Shown: positions 12,947-25,345 of the stretch, piece after piece
Layout: each line of letters opens with the position of its first letter
Position numbering within the stretch: position 1 is the stretch's first letter
Origin: Bugulina stolonifera
Taxonomy: Eukaryota > Bryozoa > Gymnolaemata > Cheilostomatida > Bugulidae
Assembly (NCBI GenBank): GCA_935421135.1
Contig: OW285192.1
Location: forward strand, 14,485,001-14,549,000
Direction of reading: 5' to 3'
DNA length: 64,000 bases
Notes under the pieces: generated by a model
The model's database searches: none
Told to the model about the DNA's origin: nothing
What the model saw: the letters and a program-made list of their open reading frames with translations, nothing else
Program-made: the position numbers and the translations under genes

Positions 12947-13106
12947 ATGAATAATAAGACTACGCATTTTTATATTTTTATTGACTCCTTATATTTCGAT
13001 GTATATCCATACACCATCATCAGAGAAATGATGATGATTTATGGATATACATCGAAATATAAGGAATCAATAAAAATATAAAAATGCGTCTTGTCTTATT
13101 ATTCAT
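12947..13106. mobile_element. Foldback MITE (hairpin) of about 160 bp
   Basis: The left arm (ATGAATAATAAGAC, then GCATTTTTATATTTTTATTGA) is repeated almost exactly in inverse on the right, ending ATTATTCAT. Each arm is about 64 bases, around a short CATCATCAGAG / ATGATGATG centre. Such a structure would form a long DNA or RNA hairpin. Confidence 0.85.
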
Positions 13107-13229
13107 AGTAAATATATTTTTTTCAATACAAAAGTTAGCATTCTAATTCAATTTCATGACAAAAATGTGCTTAAATATATTGTTGAAATTGTGATATCTT
13201 TTTACAAGCAAAATTTTTTATTTATAATC

Positions 13230-13410
13230 CACCAGAGATTTGGCTCCAAGTCTGTTGAAATGGCCCATCCCTGACCATACAGTAGACAGACACATTGGCC
13301 ACTACACCAGCTCGGCAACTTTAAAAAAGGAAGCCAAGCAACTGAACCAACTGCATTCCTCATTTTGTAAATCCTACATGGCCACCTTGCTAGGGGGTCT
13401 TAGGAGGTTT
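13230..13410 (-). repeat. tRNA-derived SINE-like copy
   Basis: On the minus strand GCTGGTGTAGTGG resembles a tRNA A-box region. The block ACTACACCAGCTCGGCAAC followed by TTTAAAAAAGGAAG and GGCCACCTTGCT is shared with 59540-59630. The B-box is poorly preserved here. Confidence 0.5.
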
Positions 13411-13948
13411 GGCCTTACTTTTATATCTGATATTTTTCTCACAAGAAACTTTTTATATCAATATTGATTGGCAATACTAGTGATATGTCATGTACATGTA
13501 ACATCAATTTTTCTTCAGTCTTACTAAATTGAATGAAAACTTTACCCAGATTTCAATTGGCTACACAAATATGATTAGGTTGACATACAGCACCGTATTA
13601 CATATTGTAAATGCTCTCGTTACCTTTGATATCCAAACAAAAAAATGATATGGTCAGTTAGTAGAGTAGAATAGGTGCCGGGCAGTTTCTTTTATAGAAA
13701 TACAATGCATATAACACAAAAATGTGTTGAAAATTATATTGATAAGCGAATCTAATGCAATCTAAGCTAGCATGGGATATACATTTGAATATGTAAAATA
13801 AAATGATAGAGTGGTTAACCTTATTAGGTTACGTACACAGGCACTACTCGCCAGGAGCTTAAATTGGATCGGAAAGCAAAATGTAATTTTATAATTTTAC
13901 GCAGTATGATGTTATAATGCATAGCTTACTATAAGAATATTTTATATG

Positions 13949-14127
13949 CAGTATTTTTCTTGCAAGGGAATTGGCCAGCACATTGGATAGGTACATTGAC
14001 TACGACACCAGCTGGAGCCGCCGAGTTTACAATCCATTCCCTAGTCAGGGGTGGATGGGCCACGTGTGTCAAGTCCCTGGCTGCTCATACATAAATCCCC
14101 TTGCAAGGAAAATTAAAATACTGCAAA
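13949..14127. mobile_element. Short MITE with inverted termini
   Basis: The ends TGCAGTATTTTTCTTGCAAG and (inverse of the right end) TGCAGTATTTTAATTTTCCT, which continues TGCAAG, are inverted repeats. The interior carries ACACCAGCTGG and GGCTGCTCAT blocks also found in other GC-richer islands at 6620 and 13300. It lies just 3' of the IAP stop codon (14207), so it might supply its 3' flank. Confidence 0.5.
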
Positions 14128-14206
14128 TGTAGAACAAAAGTGCATAATCGGGAAGTAGAAATCTACTGATTGAAATTTATACTTATGTTTTTGTATTTAT
14201 CCTGTG

Positions 14207-17200
14207 CTAGCTAGGATAAGGGATATTAGCTCTAATGGTACCCTCAATTTCCTGGCGGCAGAGTGGACAATTGACCATTGCAGTGGCACAATCTCTACAG
14301 GTAACTGCAACATCAACATAAACTACCATGACAATGCATAGCGAGGTAAAACAAGTAAACACTTATTATTAAAAACGTGAGCTTGATTTAAAAAGCTGAA
14401 TAGATAAAACTCCTATTCATCATTGTGCTCTTGTGTATTCAAACTACTATAACCTAGCAGTTACTGTTTTAAACTGTTTTATTTGATTGAACTAGACAAC
14501 ATTGTTCATCCTATATTTGCCTATTGCTTTACTTACCTAAATGACCACATGGTAAGAATATCACACCAATAACAGCATCCAGGCAGATTTTACAGGTTAA
14601 CTTAGAAGATATAGCACGGAAAGTTTCTATGTTTTCTGCTGGTGTGGTATCCTCTGCTGCTGGTGAAATAAAATATCAGTTAGGATAAAAAAACACTAAA
14701 TGTACACACTGTTATCGACAAACAGTCTTCACCTAAAAGTAAAGGTGGAATTCTCACATCATAATATAGAAAATCTGAGAAATAGCAAGGCAATGTACTA
14801 AATGTATAATGCAGCTAATGAAAGTGACAGCATATGCATCAGATGATACACAATATATTTTATTAGTGAATTAATATTCTAACCTGCAGTTTCTTCTGGT
14901 TCATCACCTAAGACCTTTCTTAGTACATAAGCCAGGTTGACAATATCACCAGCGCCTCCCTGGATGACAAAGGTGGACATTGGAATGTATACATGTACCA
15001 ACACTCTGCAGATGCAACTAATCATTATAATGCCCATTTAAGGCATATTTTTGTTACATTCACTTAATACTTACTTGCTGATGTTTCTCAGTCACCGAAT
15101 TCATCCTATCTTCACCCAGTACCTCTAGCAGACTATTCTGTACATCTGGGGAGCTCCATCTTAGCCAAACCTAAAGGTCAATATACAAACTCTTTTAGCA
15201 TGTAGAGAAAAAGTATTGATCTTAGTCTTGCATCAACATCAGTTCTAGCAACAGTGCCAACTCGTTGTATTGCATGTTTCCGGTTTCATACACTGTACCA
15301 AGGATTATTTGGTTGTGTGGATGGTTTGAAGCACAGTTTTACTACTACATACACATTATATCAACTTCTAACTAACCATGTCATTTGGAAGGCCTACTTC
15401 TTCTCCAGATTCATCTGCAACAGGTGGGCGACTGATTGTTGGTAGATGCAGAGGAACATCTTCACAAAATGCTTGCTCCGTCGTTAGAGCTTTAACCTCT
15501 CTTACAATATCTGCTACATATTTGAAGTCTTGCTCTCCCCTCTAAAACACAACAATGATTATTGTTACAAGCCCATGTACAGGTAGCACACCCAATACAG
15601 CTACCAATATTGAGTGCTGGTAAATAGTAAATAGATATTGATCGGCTTAGTGCAGTTTCAAACAGATTCTCCCATAGGCTAGTAATTAATACCTTGATAC
15701 GATTTCCAACAACACATCTAAGATGGTTCCGAGACAAACCCATGTCAAGAGCTTTCTGCACAGCAATGCTATCAAGACGAGGTCGTAGCATTCTTGTGGT
15801 GACAGTCTACAAACACAGCATCGTTGAAAGGTGTAATATAGTGTAGTCAGATTACAAGCAACAAAGGGTTAGGGTAAACCTACAACTATTTTCGACGATG
15901 AAACAGTAAAACTAACACCTTCAACCTTTCACTATGAAAATTATTTGTGCTGGGCACCATATTAACATTTTCAAATGAAAATCGTTCTCCACAACAAATT
16001 TCAAACCAAACTCAAGGCGTTCCCCACCACATCAAAACTGTGTGTATCAAGTCTAGGTTCTTCTAAATGAAAAGAATAAAGGTTACTGTAAGCTGTAGTC
16101 AATAGGCGAACCTGCACCAGGTTGACATGGAGAATTGATGGATTGCTAAATGACATTGGAATATACTCACATTAATCCTACTCTCATTTGTTGGAGGAGT
16201 ATATGGTCCGTACTCTTGTATAATGCCTTCTGAGAAGTTACTTCCTTTAAACTTATGGAGGAACCAGCAGTCTGGAGAGGCTCGGGCATGTCTAATCCAA
16301 GCCTTTTCACCAGCAATCCATCTAGAGCATTCAACTCCACAGTAAAAACACTGCACAGTATCTCCAGACCCTGGAAAGAAATATTAAGTTCAACAAAACT
16401 TTCAATCATCCAAATATTTTCAATTTATTAATATACGTGCAAATATGGATAGATATTTATTTCAGAAATCAGACTGCATGTTTCATTTGTTGAATTACCA
16501 AGCAGATAACAGGCACAACTAGCAAATACCTATGTAAAAGAATCCAGCTAGTATGAGTGCATCAACTGGTACAGCTGCATTATGAGGGTATGTCAGAAAT
16601 GTGGCTTCTCTTCGAGCTTGGACAGCCATCTGTGGGAACTTAGCCTCCTTTCTGATTATACCAAGATCTGAGGATGCCGACTCAAGATTATTGAAGTTAT
16701 GTGGATTCCATACATCGGGGACATTTCGCACTATAGAAACACAAACATATGTATATTAATTAGTCCTCTCACTACCAGGTTGTTGAAGGTGACACAAAGT
16801 AAAAGATGCCAAATTGCACAACAGAGAAGACCCTGTACAAATGCATATTGCTCCTGTTTTCCACATAGCAATGGTATCATTTTATAACATTCATTCCATG
16901 TTATTTAATAAGATATCACACAATTTTATGAAGTAAAGTGTCTAGAACTACATTGAACCCTGATGTAAAGTTAGTCATACAGCTGTGCAACTGAAGACCA
17001 CGACAAATAGGGAGGTTAACATAGCCTGCCTGGAGTGTAATGACCTCAGGGAGTTTGTTGAGGCACAGGAGCAATTATGGCTGGATGCTCTTCCAAACAC
17101 CATTGTGACTGGGCTTTGAATCTGGACCCTTCAGCATGAAAGTCCAGTATTCTAACCACTCGGCCATGGTTAGCCATATGCACAATACATAATAATGTAC

Positions 17201-19806
17201 ATGTAGGCCTATATTCCATCACTTACTTACCTGGTGTACAGGAACCACTTGCATGTTTAGATAAGATCTCTTTTACTCGATAAGGTGAGTTCCCTTTAAC
17301 TTCAATGTTAAAATCACAAAATATGCACTTTAACATATTATTCTTCAGTCCACCTAAAATAAAACAGGCATTTTAAACATGTAACACTTATAAATGAATC
17401 CTCTCACATTAAAATGCTATGACTCATGAGCTCCAGTTGTCAACATACTTTCCTCTAGTTCTCTAACTGCAACACCAGAAACCTGGTCAAACCCACCTTT
17501 CAATTAAACATAGGCAGATGCTTTATGAACAGTAAGAATTAATGTCTTCCACCAGCAACATCCGCTAAGAAAAATATTCAATACTCATGCATGCCCAACA
17601 TTAAAAACATTGTTGAAGGACACAACAAAAATGTACTAGAGAAGCAGCAAGAACCTCAGGCAAACACTGGGAAATGTACTGTAATTACGGGAAGAAAGGA
17701 CAATGCAATGCAAGGTGAAATGACATACCAAGCAACAGTTACAAGAGAGGATAACAACAGCTTGGAAAATTACATTGGCTTGTGTGAGACAACATTTAAA
17801 CCAGGTTCAATAAGCATAAAGCTTTATTCAGACATGCTGATGCTGAGAAATGAAACCAAACCAAACTGAGGAAGAAATACATTTATGGCAATTGAAAGAT
17901 AACAACATAGGCTACACAATAAAATGGAAGATCATGAAAAAAGCCAAAACCTACAGCAATACAACAAAGAAATGCAATCTACGCTTCACTGAAAACTACG
18001 ACATCATATGCAAACCAGAGTTGTCATCCCTCAATAAAAGAAGAGAAGCAAACACCACCAGGCATAAATAATATTAAATTGCATTACACCAACAAATATT
18101 CAAACTTACCTATACCGAAAGTCGAAAGCTTAAACCAAGCATTCTTGTACAACTGATGAGTTCAAAGGCAGAAACTCTGGAGTATTGGACAAATATCAGA
18201 CAAGTGCAGTATACCATTACTACCTAACATTCATTCAATCCTATTTAACTAAACTACATTGTAGAATATACAACATGTATGCATGTATATTTTGATACAG
18301 ATATAGGAAAATATGCTGCATTAGTTTACTAACTCTCAAAATATAGTCCTCTAGAAGCCAACTGCTTAGATGCTTCTCTCTCAATAAATCCTCTTCCAGT
18401 TAAAGACTTTTGTCGGCAGCGTTCTACCTTCATATCATCTTTATCAAATGTATGTGGATCACTCTCATTGGCTAATTTCTCCATGTCAGATTCCTCACTA
18501 CAAATGAATAGCAGTGTTAACAGTGTTAACAGCTTAACACAGTTTAACGTTAAGACTTTTAATGTTAAAATTTTTAACCAGCTAAAAGTGAGACAGGTTC
18601 ATCTTATAGGGTAAAGGGACATTTTATAAATGTCAGTTGGAAACAGGGAGTTACGGAAACGCTTGTTTGGGGTTTGGGGTTCGAACGTTTTCAGAATGTT
18701 CTTTTTCGAACTGAAATATTCAAACAGCTTGTTTGAGGTCAAGAACAATAACAACAATCGAGCCTAATGATAAAATTAATTATAAATTTAGGTCTAAAAT
18801 CATAGTTTGTGGTAGTTTCTATTAGTAATACATTTGCAGAGAAAGTGAAAACTTGGCGTTTTTGAAAGATTAAATGAAGTGTGACAGTACTACTTTAACC
18901 CACACTACTAGTAGCATATTTTACTAAAACCCCAATGGTGATACAAAACACATATTGTATTACAATGTAATTTGTATGATAAATGAAGTAAGGCATAAGT
19001 AGCATGTGCTTCACTTAAATGAGGAACTAAAACTACATGTAGATAATATTGCTAAGACCAAAGCATACATACTGCTGGCTAGCAATCATCTTGTATTTAT
19101 CATATTTAGTAGGGCATTCTTGAGCAAGAACTAAACCAGATTGGTCTATGGGTTCCATCAAACATGTAGAGGGTTGGGGCAGAGGTAGAGGACAGCCATC
19201 TTTTTGTCGGGCACCATCTGGAGAAAAAAACATGTACATCACATAAACATATACAGTGCATTATATGATACGTCACGTCTAGGGTTAACAGTTGAACATG
19301 CTTCAATATCCACAATCTTCACATACTTGTAGGTAGGTCTATGTATATATATATATATATAGCATAAACTTTATGATAATTGATAAGCAGTTTTTACCTG
19401 AACATGATAACAAAGTAGTGTCACCAATATCATCCAAGAAAGTACATCTCTTCGAATATGTCTTGTGATAAGCTACGCAATCAATAGCCTGCTCAAAGTT
19501 ACGAATCTCAATTTTACAAATTGGGCATGCAACGGCATCTCCATCTCCAACAGATATGAATCCAGCATGAGCTAGTTCAAGAGATGTTGGTTTTTTCCTT
19601 GGATAAGATGAGAAAGTGAGGAGCCTCCTGTTGAATGATCTGTATTCACAGTTGCTATTATTGAGAGCTGCTGATACAGCATTACAAGTGTCTAGGATTT
19701 GCCTTGGCTGATTAGCAGGAGGTACAGCCGTCCTGGAAGTCGAGTCATTCTCTGCAATTGGGACTACAGAGTTGGGATCAGTATCATCAGAAACAAGATG
19801 TGTCAT
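14207..19806 (-). CDS. XIAP-like: Inhibitor-of-apoptosis protein (BIR-BIR-BIR-UBA-RING), 12 exons, 637 aa
   Basis: Coding exons, from 5' to 3' on the minus strand: 19806-19398, 19217-19073, 18497-18334, 17353-17231, 16730-16530, 16370-16171, 15806-15693, 15541-15377, 15170-15075, 14959-14884, 14659-14537, 14304-14207. All phases join and the total is 638 codons including the TAG stop. BIR1 (residues about 57-124) has C94, C97, H114 and C121. BIR2 (about 213-280) is divergent, with C249, C252, H273 and C278. BIR3 (about 320-385) is canonical, with C355, C358, H375 and C382. A UBA lies at about 423-470 (motif ALDMGLS). The C-terminal RING at 587-621 has spacing C-x2-C-x11-C-x-H-x3-C-x2-C-x6-C-x2-C. 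Family knowledge: such proteins are cytosolic E3 ubiquitin ligases that bind caspases or IAP-binding motifs through BIRs and ubiquitin chains through the UBA. The roughly 100 residues between UBA and RING show no CARD I can recognise, so XIAP or a cIAP that lost its CARD are both possible. The start ATG follows a 5' intron acceptor at 19811. Confidence 0.93.
17104..17175 (-). repeat. tRNA-like SINE head (Pol III A and B boxes)
   Basis: On the minus strand: TGGCCGAGTGGTTAGAATAC (A box), an anticodon-arm-like CTGGACTTTCATG, then CCAGATTCAAAGCCC (B box). It lies in the IAP intron between exons 4 and 5. The same family occurs at 22211-22272. The acceptor stem does not pair convincingly, so it is a SINE rather than a functional tRNA. 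Confidence 0.7.
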
Positions 19807-19810
19807 CTTG

Positions 19811-19860
19811 CCTATAATATATAAAACTTACCATCACCTCACTGTGGTAAGAAAATAAAA
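19811..19860 (-). promoter_or_regulatory. Probable 5'-UTR splice of the IAP gene
   Basis: The IAP start codon sits 5 bases inside an exon whose acceptor (TTATAG on the minus strand) ends at 19812. A GATG|GTAAGT donor lies about 20 bases further upstream, with its exon edge at 19832. This would be a very short intron in the leader, so the transcript probably begins in a non-coding exon beyond 19832. The intron is short enough that it might instead be retained; a cDNA would decide. Confidence 0.35.
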
Positions 19861-20928
19861 CACCACACACCTGCCATGTCATAACATAACTATATAGTCT
19901 ATCTATATTCTATATTATATTTTCATCCTATTGGTGTCTGTCTGCAGTAATTGGGTGCGTTTATACATATTAATAACTCTTGTACAGAGAGTACTAGTAT
20001 TATGGCAGGTCTGAATTTATATTGCTGGAAATCTGGTATTGTTGCCAACAGTTGCCAACAGTTGTCAACAATCTTATATCTATTATGGTATAATGACACT
20101 GTGTGTACAAAATGTATTTGGCAGGTCTGATATAGATTGAGCCAACAACGCAGTACACAGCAACAGGGGAATTTTCCATTACTCATCCATATTGCGCAGT
20201 AACACTTGGGGGAAGTTCCCAATAAGTCATGGAATGATTGTTCCACATTTGTATGCTATAGCTGGGCTGGGAAGTATTGAACAGTGGACTAGTTGTGCCC
20301 ATAGATATGTATTATACAAACACTATTTATAAATTATTATAATTATCTATTGTTTTGCCCAGGGGAGGTAATTCTATGGTTGTGCCTATTAGCCTGATTA
20401 TATAATAATATGTAAAAAACTAAAATGTAAATTCCTTGCTAAAAATACATTATAAAATGTAAAGGTTATTACAATAACATGGAGACAAATCATTCCCATA
20501 TACAGTAGTTGGTAGCTACATTTGCTTTACCTACGTACATTAACCTATAGAAATTAAATATCCTGCAGAAGAAACCTAATATGTCAATTGTGGAAAGCAA
20601 AATCTTGATTTCCGGCTAACTAGTAAGATATGATATATTAATACTCAGAATACTTGGGAATTTGTTCACAATTCCATCAGTATGTACACATTAGGGTTTT
20701 CGAAAGATTAGTGAAGTATATATTGCAGATTATCAGAAGCCAGGAGGTAACAGCTGTCCTGTGTAGACAGAGTCATTTCCGCATTATACAAAATCAGAAT
20801 GCAAAGTTGGGATAGCTATCATCGGAAATAAAGTGTGCCAACATGCATGCATTATAGAAAAGTTAAATCAACTCCCTCTGACCTCTACCACGTCAAAACT
20901 ACATTGTATGTCATGGATCTACCAGAAT
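19860..20928. other. Intergenic upstream of the IAP gene
   Basis: AT-rich sequence with a triplicated AGTTG(C/T)CAACA motif around 20046-20070. It should contain the IAP promoter. No clear TATA box or CpG island is seen. Confidence 0.4.
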
Positions 20929-21854
20929 CAGAGCTGGGTCTAAGTCATAGATTTGACTTGACTTGACTTGACTTGACTTGGACTTGCCCACTTGCTGACT
21001 TGACTTGACTTTGACTTGCGCATCAATGTGACTTGACCTGACTTGGACACATGAATGATTAGTCACTTTGACTTGGGTTCTGTCAAGTCAATCTGGCAGA
21101 TAAAAATTTTATACAGTGTTTAGCCAACATGGAAAAAGGTCTCAATTGCCTACCTATTTATCACTTTTACTAGATCAGTGCTACTAGCAGTACTCCGAGT
21201 ATATCAAGCTTAGCTATGAGGATACACAACTCGGGCAATATCTAGGGCTCTAGGCTGTGTGTACGTGAGACTACACAATGCATAGTCACAAGTACACACA
21301 GTGCAAGTAGTGTAAGTGTAGCATAGGTGTGGTGTAAGTAATGAATACAATGTACAGTGCAATAATTACTAGAGTTAAATTGCAGGACTGGCCAGTGGAC
21401 ACTCTGTGCTGCACCATGTGCTGTTTATATGCTATGTAACACTGTATCACCACTACAACATACAGTATATAATACTATATGACCAGTCTCAACCGTAGTG
21501 CCAATAATACTACTTATACGAGCAGCGTATAGACTAGTTCTTTACCATGATTGCATAACATACATGTAGGCCTACATGCCATGCTACACCTTGGCATAGG
21601 TTTTTCATGGATTGGAATGTCTACTAAAAGAAAAAAAGTGATGTTTTGGAAAATGTCAACATTTTTGAAGTTGTCTCCCACTTGACTTGCATTTCGACTT
21701 GACTTGACTTTGACTTGAGTTGAATTGTGACTTGCATGACGGCTGACTTGACTTGACTTGAGGCAGCAATAACTTGACTTGGACTTGACTTGTCTCCAAA
21801 ATTTTAGAAATGACTTGACTTGTTGACTTGCAAGTCGACTTGGACCCAACTCTG
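20929..21854 (+). mobile_element. hAT-like MITE with 8-bp target site duplication, 926 bp
   Basis: Terminal inverted repeats are CAGAGCTGGGTCTAAGTC on the left and the inverse of CAGAGTTGGGTCCAAGTCGA on the right. Arrays of GACTTG lie just inside both ends. The flanking 8-mers are ACCAGAAT and ACTAGAAT, 7 of 8 identical, the signature of a hAT insertion. No transposase frame is present. The open frames on the minus strand near 21514-21919 are low-complexity readings of the CAAGTC array. Confidence 0.88.
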
Positions 21855-22210
21855 ACTAGAATTATAGAAATTTTATTTTGGTGAAGAGGGGAAATTTTTA
21901 AATAGCTTACAAAATCCATGAGAACAACAGATGACCGAACAACAACATTTCAGATTTGGATGATATGAATACTGAAATCTAAAAAACTGTAGTGGCATGT
22001 GTTCTAAATGAGCAGTGGAGGCAGTTGACAAAATACCCCAATCCCTGGCAAATGTCAATGTCAAACAGAGCAAGTACAGCCAAAGAATAAGATGAACAAA
22101 GTGCGTTCTTGCTCTTCACTAGCATGTGTTCTGTAATCAGACATATATAGGGAAACAGGCACCACTGGCTGCCGGAATGTTGGATGTCCCCCCTTACACT
22201 ACCAATGACC

Positions 22211-22272
22211 TTATTGAACCTGGATCACCCACATGAAAGTCCAGAGCTCTAACCACTAGGCTACGACTGCTC
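22211..22272 (-). repeat. tRNA-like SINE head, second copy
   Basis: On the minus strand GTAGCCTAGTGGTTAGAGCT (A box) is followed by CTGGACTTTCATG and CCAGGTTCAATAAGG (B box). It shares the CTGGACTTTCATG arm with 17104-17175, indicating one SINE family. Confidence 0.65.
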
Positions 22273-23579
22273 CAGCTGCTCATCTAATAGATGCAGAATT
22301 CTTGAGCTACTGTCATAATAAAACACCTGATACTTGAACACACCAAGTTGTCTTTTGTATCAGGTTTGCCTTGTGGCCCTGAATCAATTGGTTTGAAGTC
22401 CTAGCCTTTGTATAGGGAGAGCTGTTAAAATACTACAAAGTATCTTCTAATTACCCATTACTTGCCCACACTAGCTCTAGGTACAAGTTGCAACTGATCT
22501 GACCTCTGGAGTCTAGACAACACGGGCAGAAACTGGTAGCTGATCTGATGTCCAAGACTGATTAGTGATTCGATGGGACTTGCACAGTTAATTTCTAGTT
22601 GTCTCATTTGTCCACTGTCTCAACTTGTCTCAACTGTTTCAACTTACAGTTATATGATTGTCTGCTAGTGTAACTTGCACTGCCTTATGTTTTCTAATTG
22701 TCTACAGTTAAATGGATTAGGGGATTGATATGGGAGCCTACTTTGTATGTTTTATCTGAGCACAGACACATTATACTTACTGTCCAAAGACTGTCCCAAC
22801 AACAGAATGATGCAGAGAGTTGAATAGCCTCCTTCACATTAACTATGTAAAAGAGACTGATACAAAGAAAGAGAGAGTATTGTTCCAAATCTAAGCAAAA
22901 GTTATCCATATAATACTCTATAATTATACTGTATGGAGTGGATAGCTTAATGTACACACCTGCCAAGTAAGCAGAAATAAAAACCTGGAGGTTTTGGTTA
23001 GCACACTTTTTCAGGACTTCCATAGGTGAGAAACCCTCAAGATAGCAAACCAATATTTGACTAAAAAAACAGTTCCCCAATTAATTTCTCAAGTTGCAAT
23101 ATTTACAATATTTTAAACACATTATTCCAACTGGAATTGCAACTAAATGTAGTTACTTCATTATATTGCAGTTACTTCATTGTTATTGTAAAAATGGAGA
23201 CTTGACAAGTGTGTGATGTGTAAATGTACATCTAGCAGCCAATCAGCATTAGTAAATGCTATTTTTTCTGTCTGCGCTACCACGCCTCCCCCAAGAGACA
23301 GTAACCCTTAAAGTTGATACAATGCTGTAATATGTCTTCAATACTTGCTGCGCTAACTAATAATAATATTATACAATGTAATTATAGCAATGTATTAGTA
23401 TTATATATTATATAACACATTGTATATAATTATATAATATGTACATATATATATACATGTACATACATGTATATTCAATTATATATACAAATGTACATGC
23501 AGAAAATATAATTTATATAAAGTATAAAGTTTATGTGAGCTAGAATATAAGTAGTGTAGTGTTTTGGAGTTATGGTGTG
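22273..23579. other. Intergenic, no gene supported
   Basis: The region includes a TA/CATG-rich low-complexity patch (23390-23520). A minus-strand open frame at 22694-23080 has no supporting motif or splice pattern. Confidence 0.4.
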
Positions 23580-24095
23580 TGTCGTCTGGGACAACGTGCT
23601 TGCAAAAGTGAAGAGCCTATGAATGGTGCTAGGTCTTCGTCATTACATGAAAGATCGACAGGTACTTGTGGTCAATAAGTTAACGAAGACGACCCATGCG
23701 GTCCCGAGTCAATGCTAGCTTGCTATACTTGAGAAAGAGTATGTTCAGTCCCAGTAGGTTGTTCGGGCATCAAGGTCAAAGACCTTATCAGCTGGAACTG
23801 CCTGTACTAGGAGAGAAGACTCTGTATAAGTAGTATAGAAGTGTCTTTTATTGAGATCCAAGGATCAACTGAGACAATGATAGTAAAAACCACTCGCTTG
23901 ATATAGTATTCTAACTTCTGGAGAGTTCCGGTAAAAGGCCGATGTAGCATCGTCCGGAAATTGCACAACAAGATAGCGGCCTTCCGGCCGAGGTTCGACT
24001 CAAAATAAGTTGACCAAAACAAAAGTTGCTTAAAATCCTGAGATTCATGTGCAAAATAAATTACAGCTATTTCTGAGAAGTCGGCCCTCTTTACA
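23580..24095 (-). mobile_element. LTR-like sequence (solo LTR), inverted copy
   Basis: It is about 516 bases and diverged but clearly alignable to 29509-30033 in opposite orientation. Both start TGTAAAGAGGGCC and end near GACGACA, fitting the TG..CA rule. Inside are a degenerate TATA element (CTATATCAAGC) and CTCAATAAAAG (poly(A) signal) at corresponding positions, as in the U3-R-U5 layout of an LTR. No reverse transcriptase or gag remains nearby. Confidence 0.65.
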
Positions 24096-24813
24096 CGAGT
24101 ATAAAAGGGTATAAATGCACAGTAATTATAACCATATAGTCAAGACAATGCATAACAATAGAGATATGTGATTAATGTAGGTAAGTACATGAGGATTAAG
24201 ACATACATGTAGATGAGTTGAGCAATGACAACTACAAGCACTTAAGGTACAATAATGTCCATCAGGCGAGCTGAGGCAGTATAAGCAAATGTCCTGACCA
24301 TTACAACACACTCCTGTCAATCTGCTCTTGCTCGAGTACAAGCACACAGTTTTGTAAACTGCATGATTGTGAGTCAATGAAGCAGTGAGAATGTGAATAT
24401 CTAAATTATACATCCACTTTTATTTAAGCATATATTATGTAGAACATAAAAGAAAGGCAGGAGCAATTTTGCCCAATGTTAAAATAGCCGTGAAACTTAA
24501 AACGGAGGTTTTTTCTCTCCATTATGATGTGGTGTCAAATAAAAACCTAAAGCTACATGAAATTATTGAATATAGCATTAAATGGTAGGTTACCGCAGGT
24601 TTATGAATATTATACATGTATTATTTTTAGGCCTGTGGTGTGCAGAGTAAAACCCTCCCTCAACTTTTCCATAAACATAATATTGCTGTGATGCTACATC
24701 TCTTAGCCTGGCTGGGCAGCTGAGGCGCAACCGTACAACATACAGGCCAGTGTAACAGGGAAGATGGAGTCAGAACCAGCTGGCCGAGCAAGGTCGTGTG
24801 TGCATTGAATCCT

Positions 24814-24961
24814 AAAGTTGTCTTCCCCTTGTTTAGTTCCATAGCAATGAAGAGAGGACAACTTACAATTAGATAACTACAACAATGGCAGGAGTGGTGG
24901 AGTGGTGTTCTCCAATTGAAATCCACAACTTGATGATCGAAATGCAATAGGAGAGAACTTG
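24814..24961 (+). repeat. Dispersed repeat, copy 1 (about 145 bp)
   Basis: It is nearly identical to 30648-30789. It starts AAGTTGTCTTCCCCTTG and ends GCAATAGGAGAGAACTTG, containing GTTTAGTTCCATAGCAATGA. Inverted AAGTTGTC / GACAACTT motifs lie near its left end. The function is unknown; it is probably a short non-autonomous element. Confidence 0.8.
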
Positions 24962-25345
24962 TGATGCATGTATGAAAATGTATCATTTTATGAAGTCAAG
25001 CTATCACCCATTTAATAATCACCCAAATTACATGCATATTTTTACTTGTAAACTATCTAAGGATTGACACACCACGGATGAAAATTGAGAGGATATAGAA
25101 TGTTTGGCTATGAAAATTTGGTAAATATAGGATATTGTTAGTACATTCAGAGCATTGTATTTGGATAGAAATGAAAATATAGTTTTGCTGTATTTTTCAT
25201 TTATTTATGGACATGCCCATTTAGCTAACAAAGAATTTCAGACTATTAAACTGGCTATGAAAACCCTCAGCTCTCCACATAATTCTTTAGCTTTTACTGG
25301 TGATTTATGCATCATTATTATAGCCTACTTCTGCATCTAGGTGCC

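Noticed and set aside
21514..21919. Minus-strand frames of 111 and 87 codons rich in Ser/Gln/Val/Lys
   Set aside because: Readings of the CAAGTC arrays of a hAT-like MITE.
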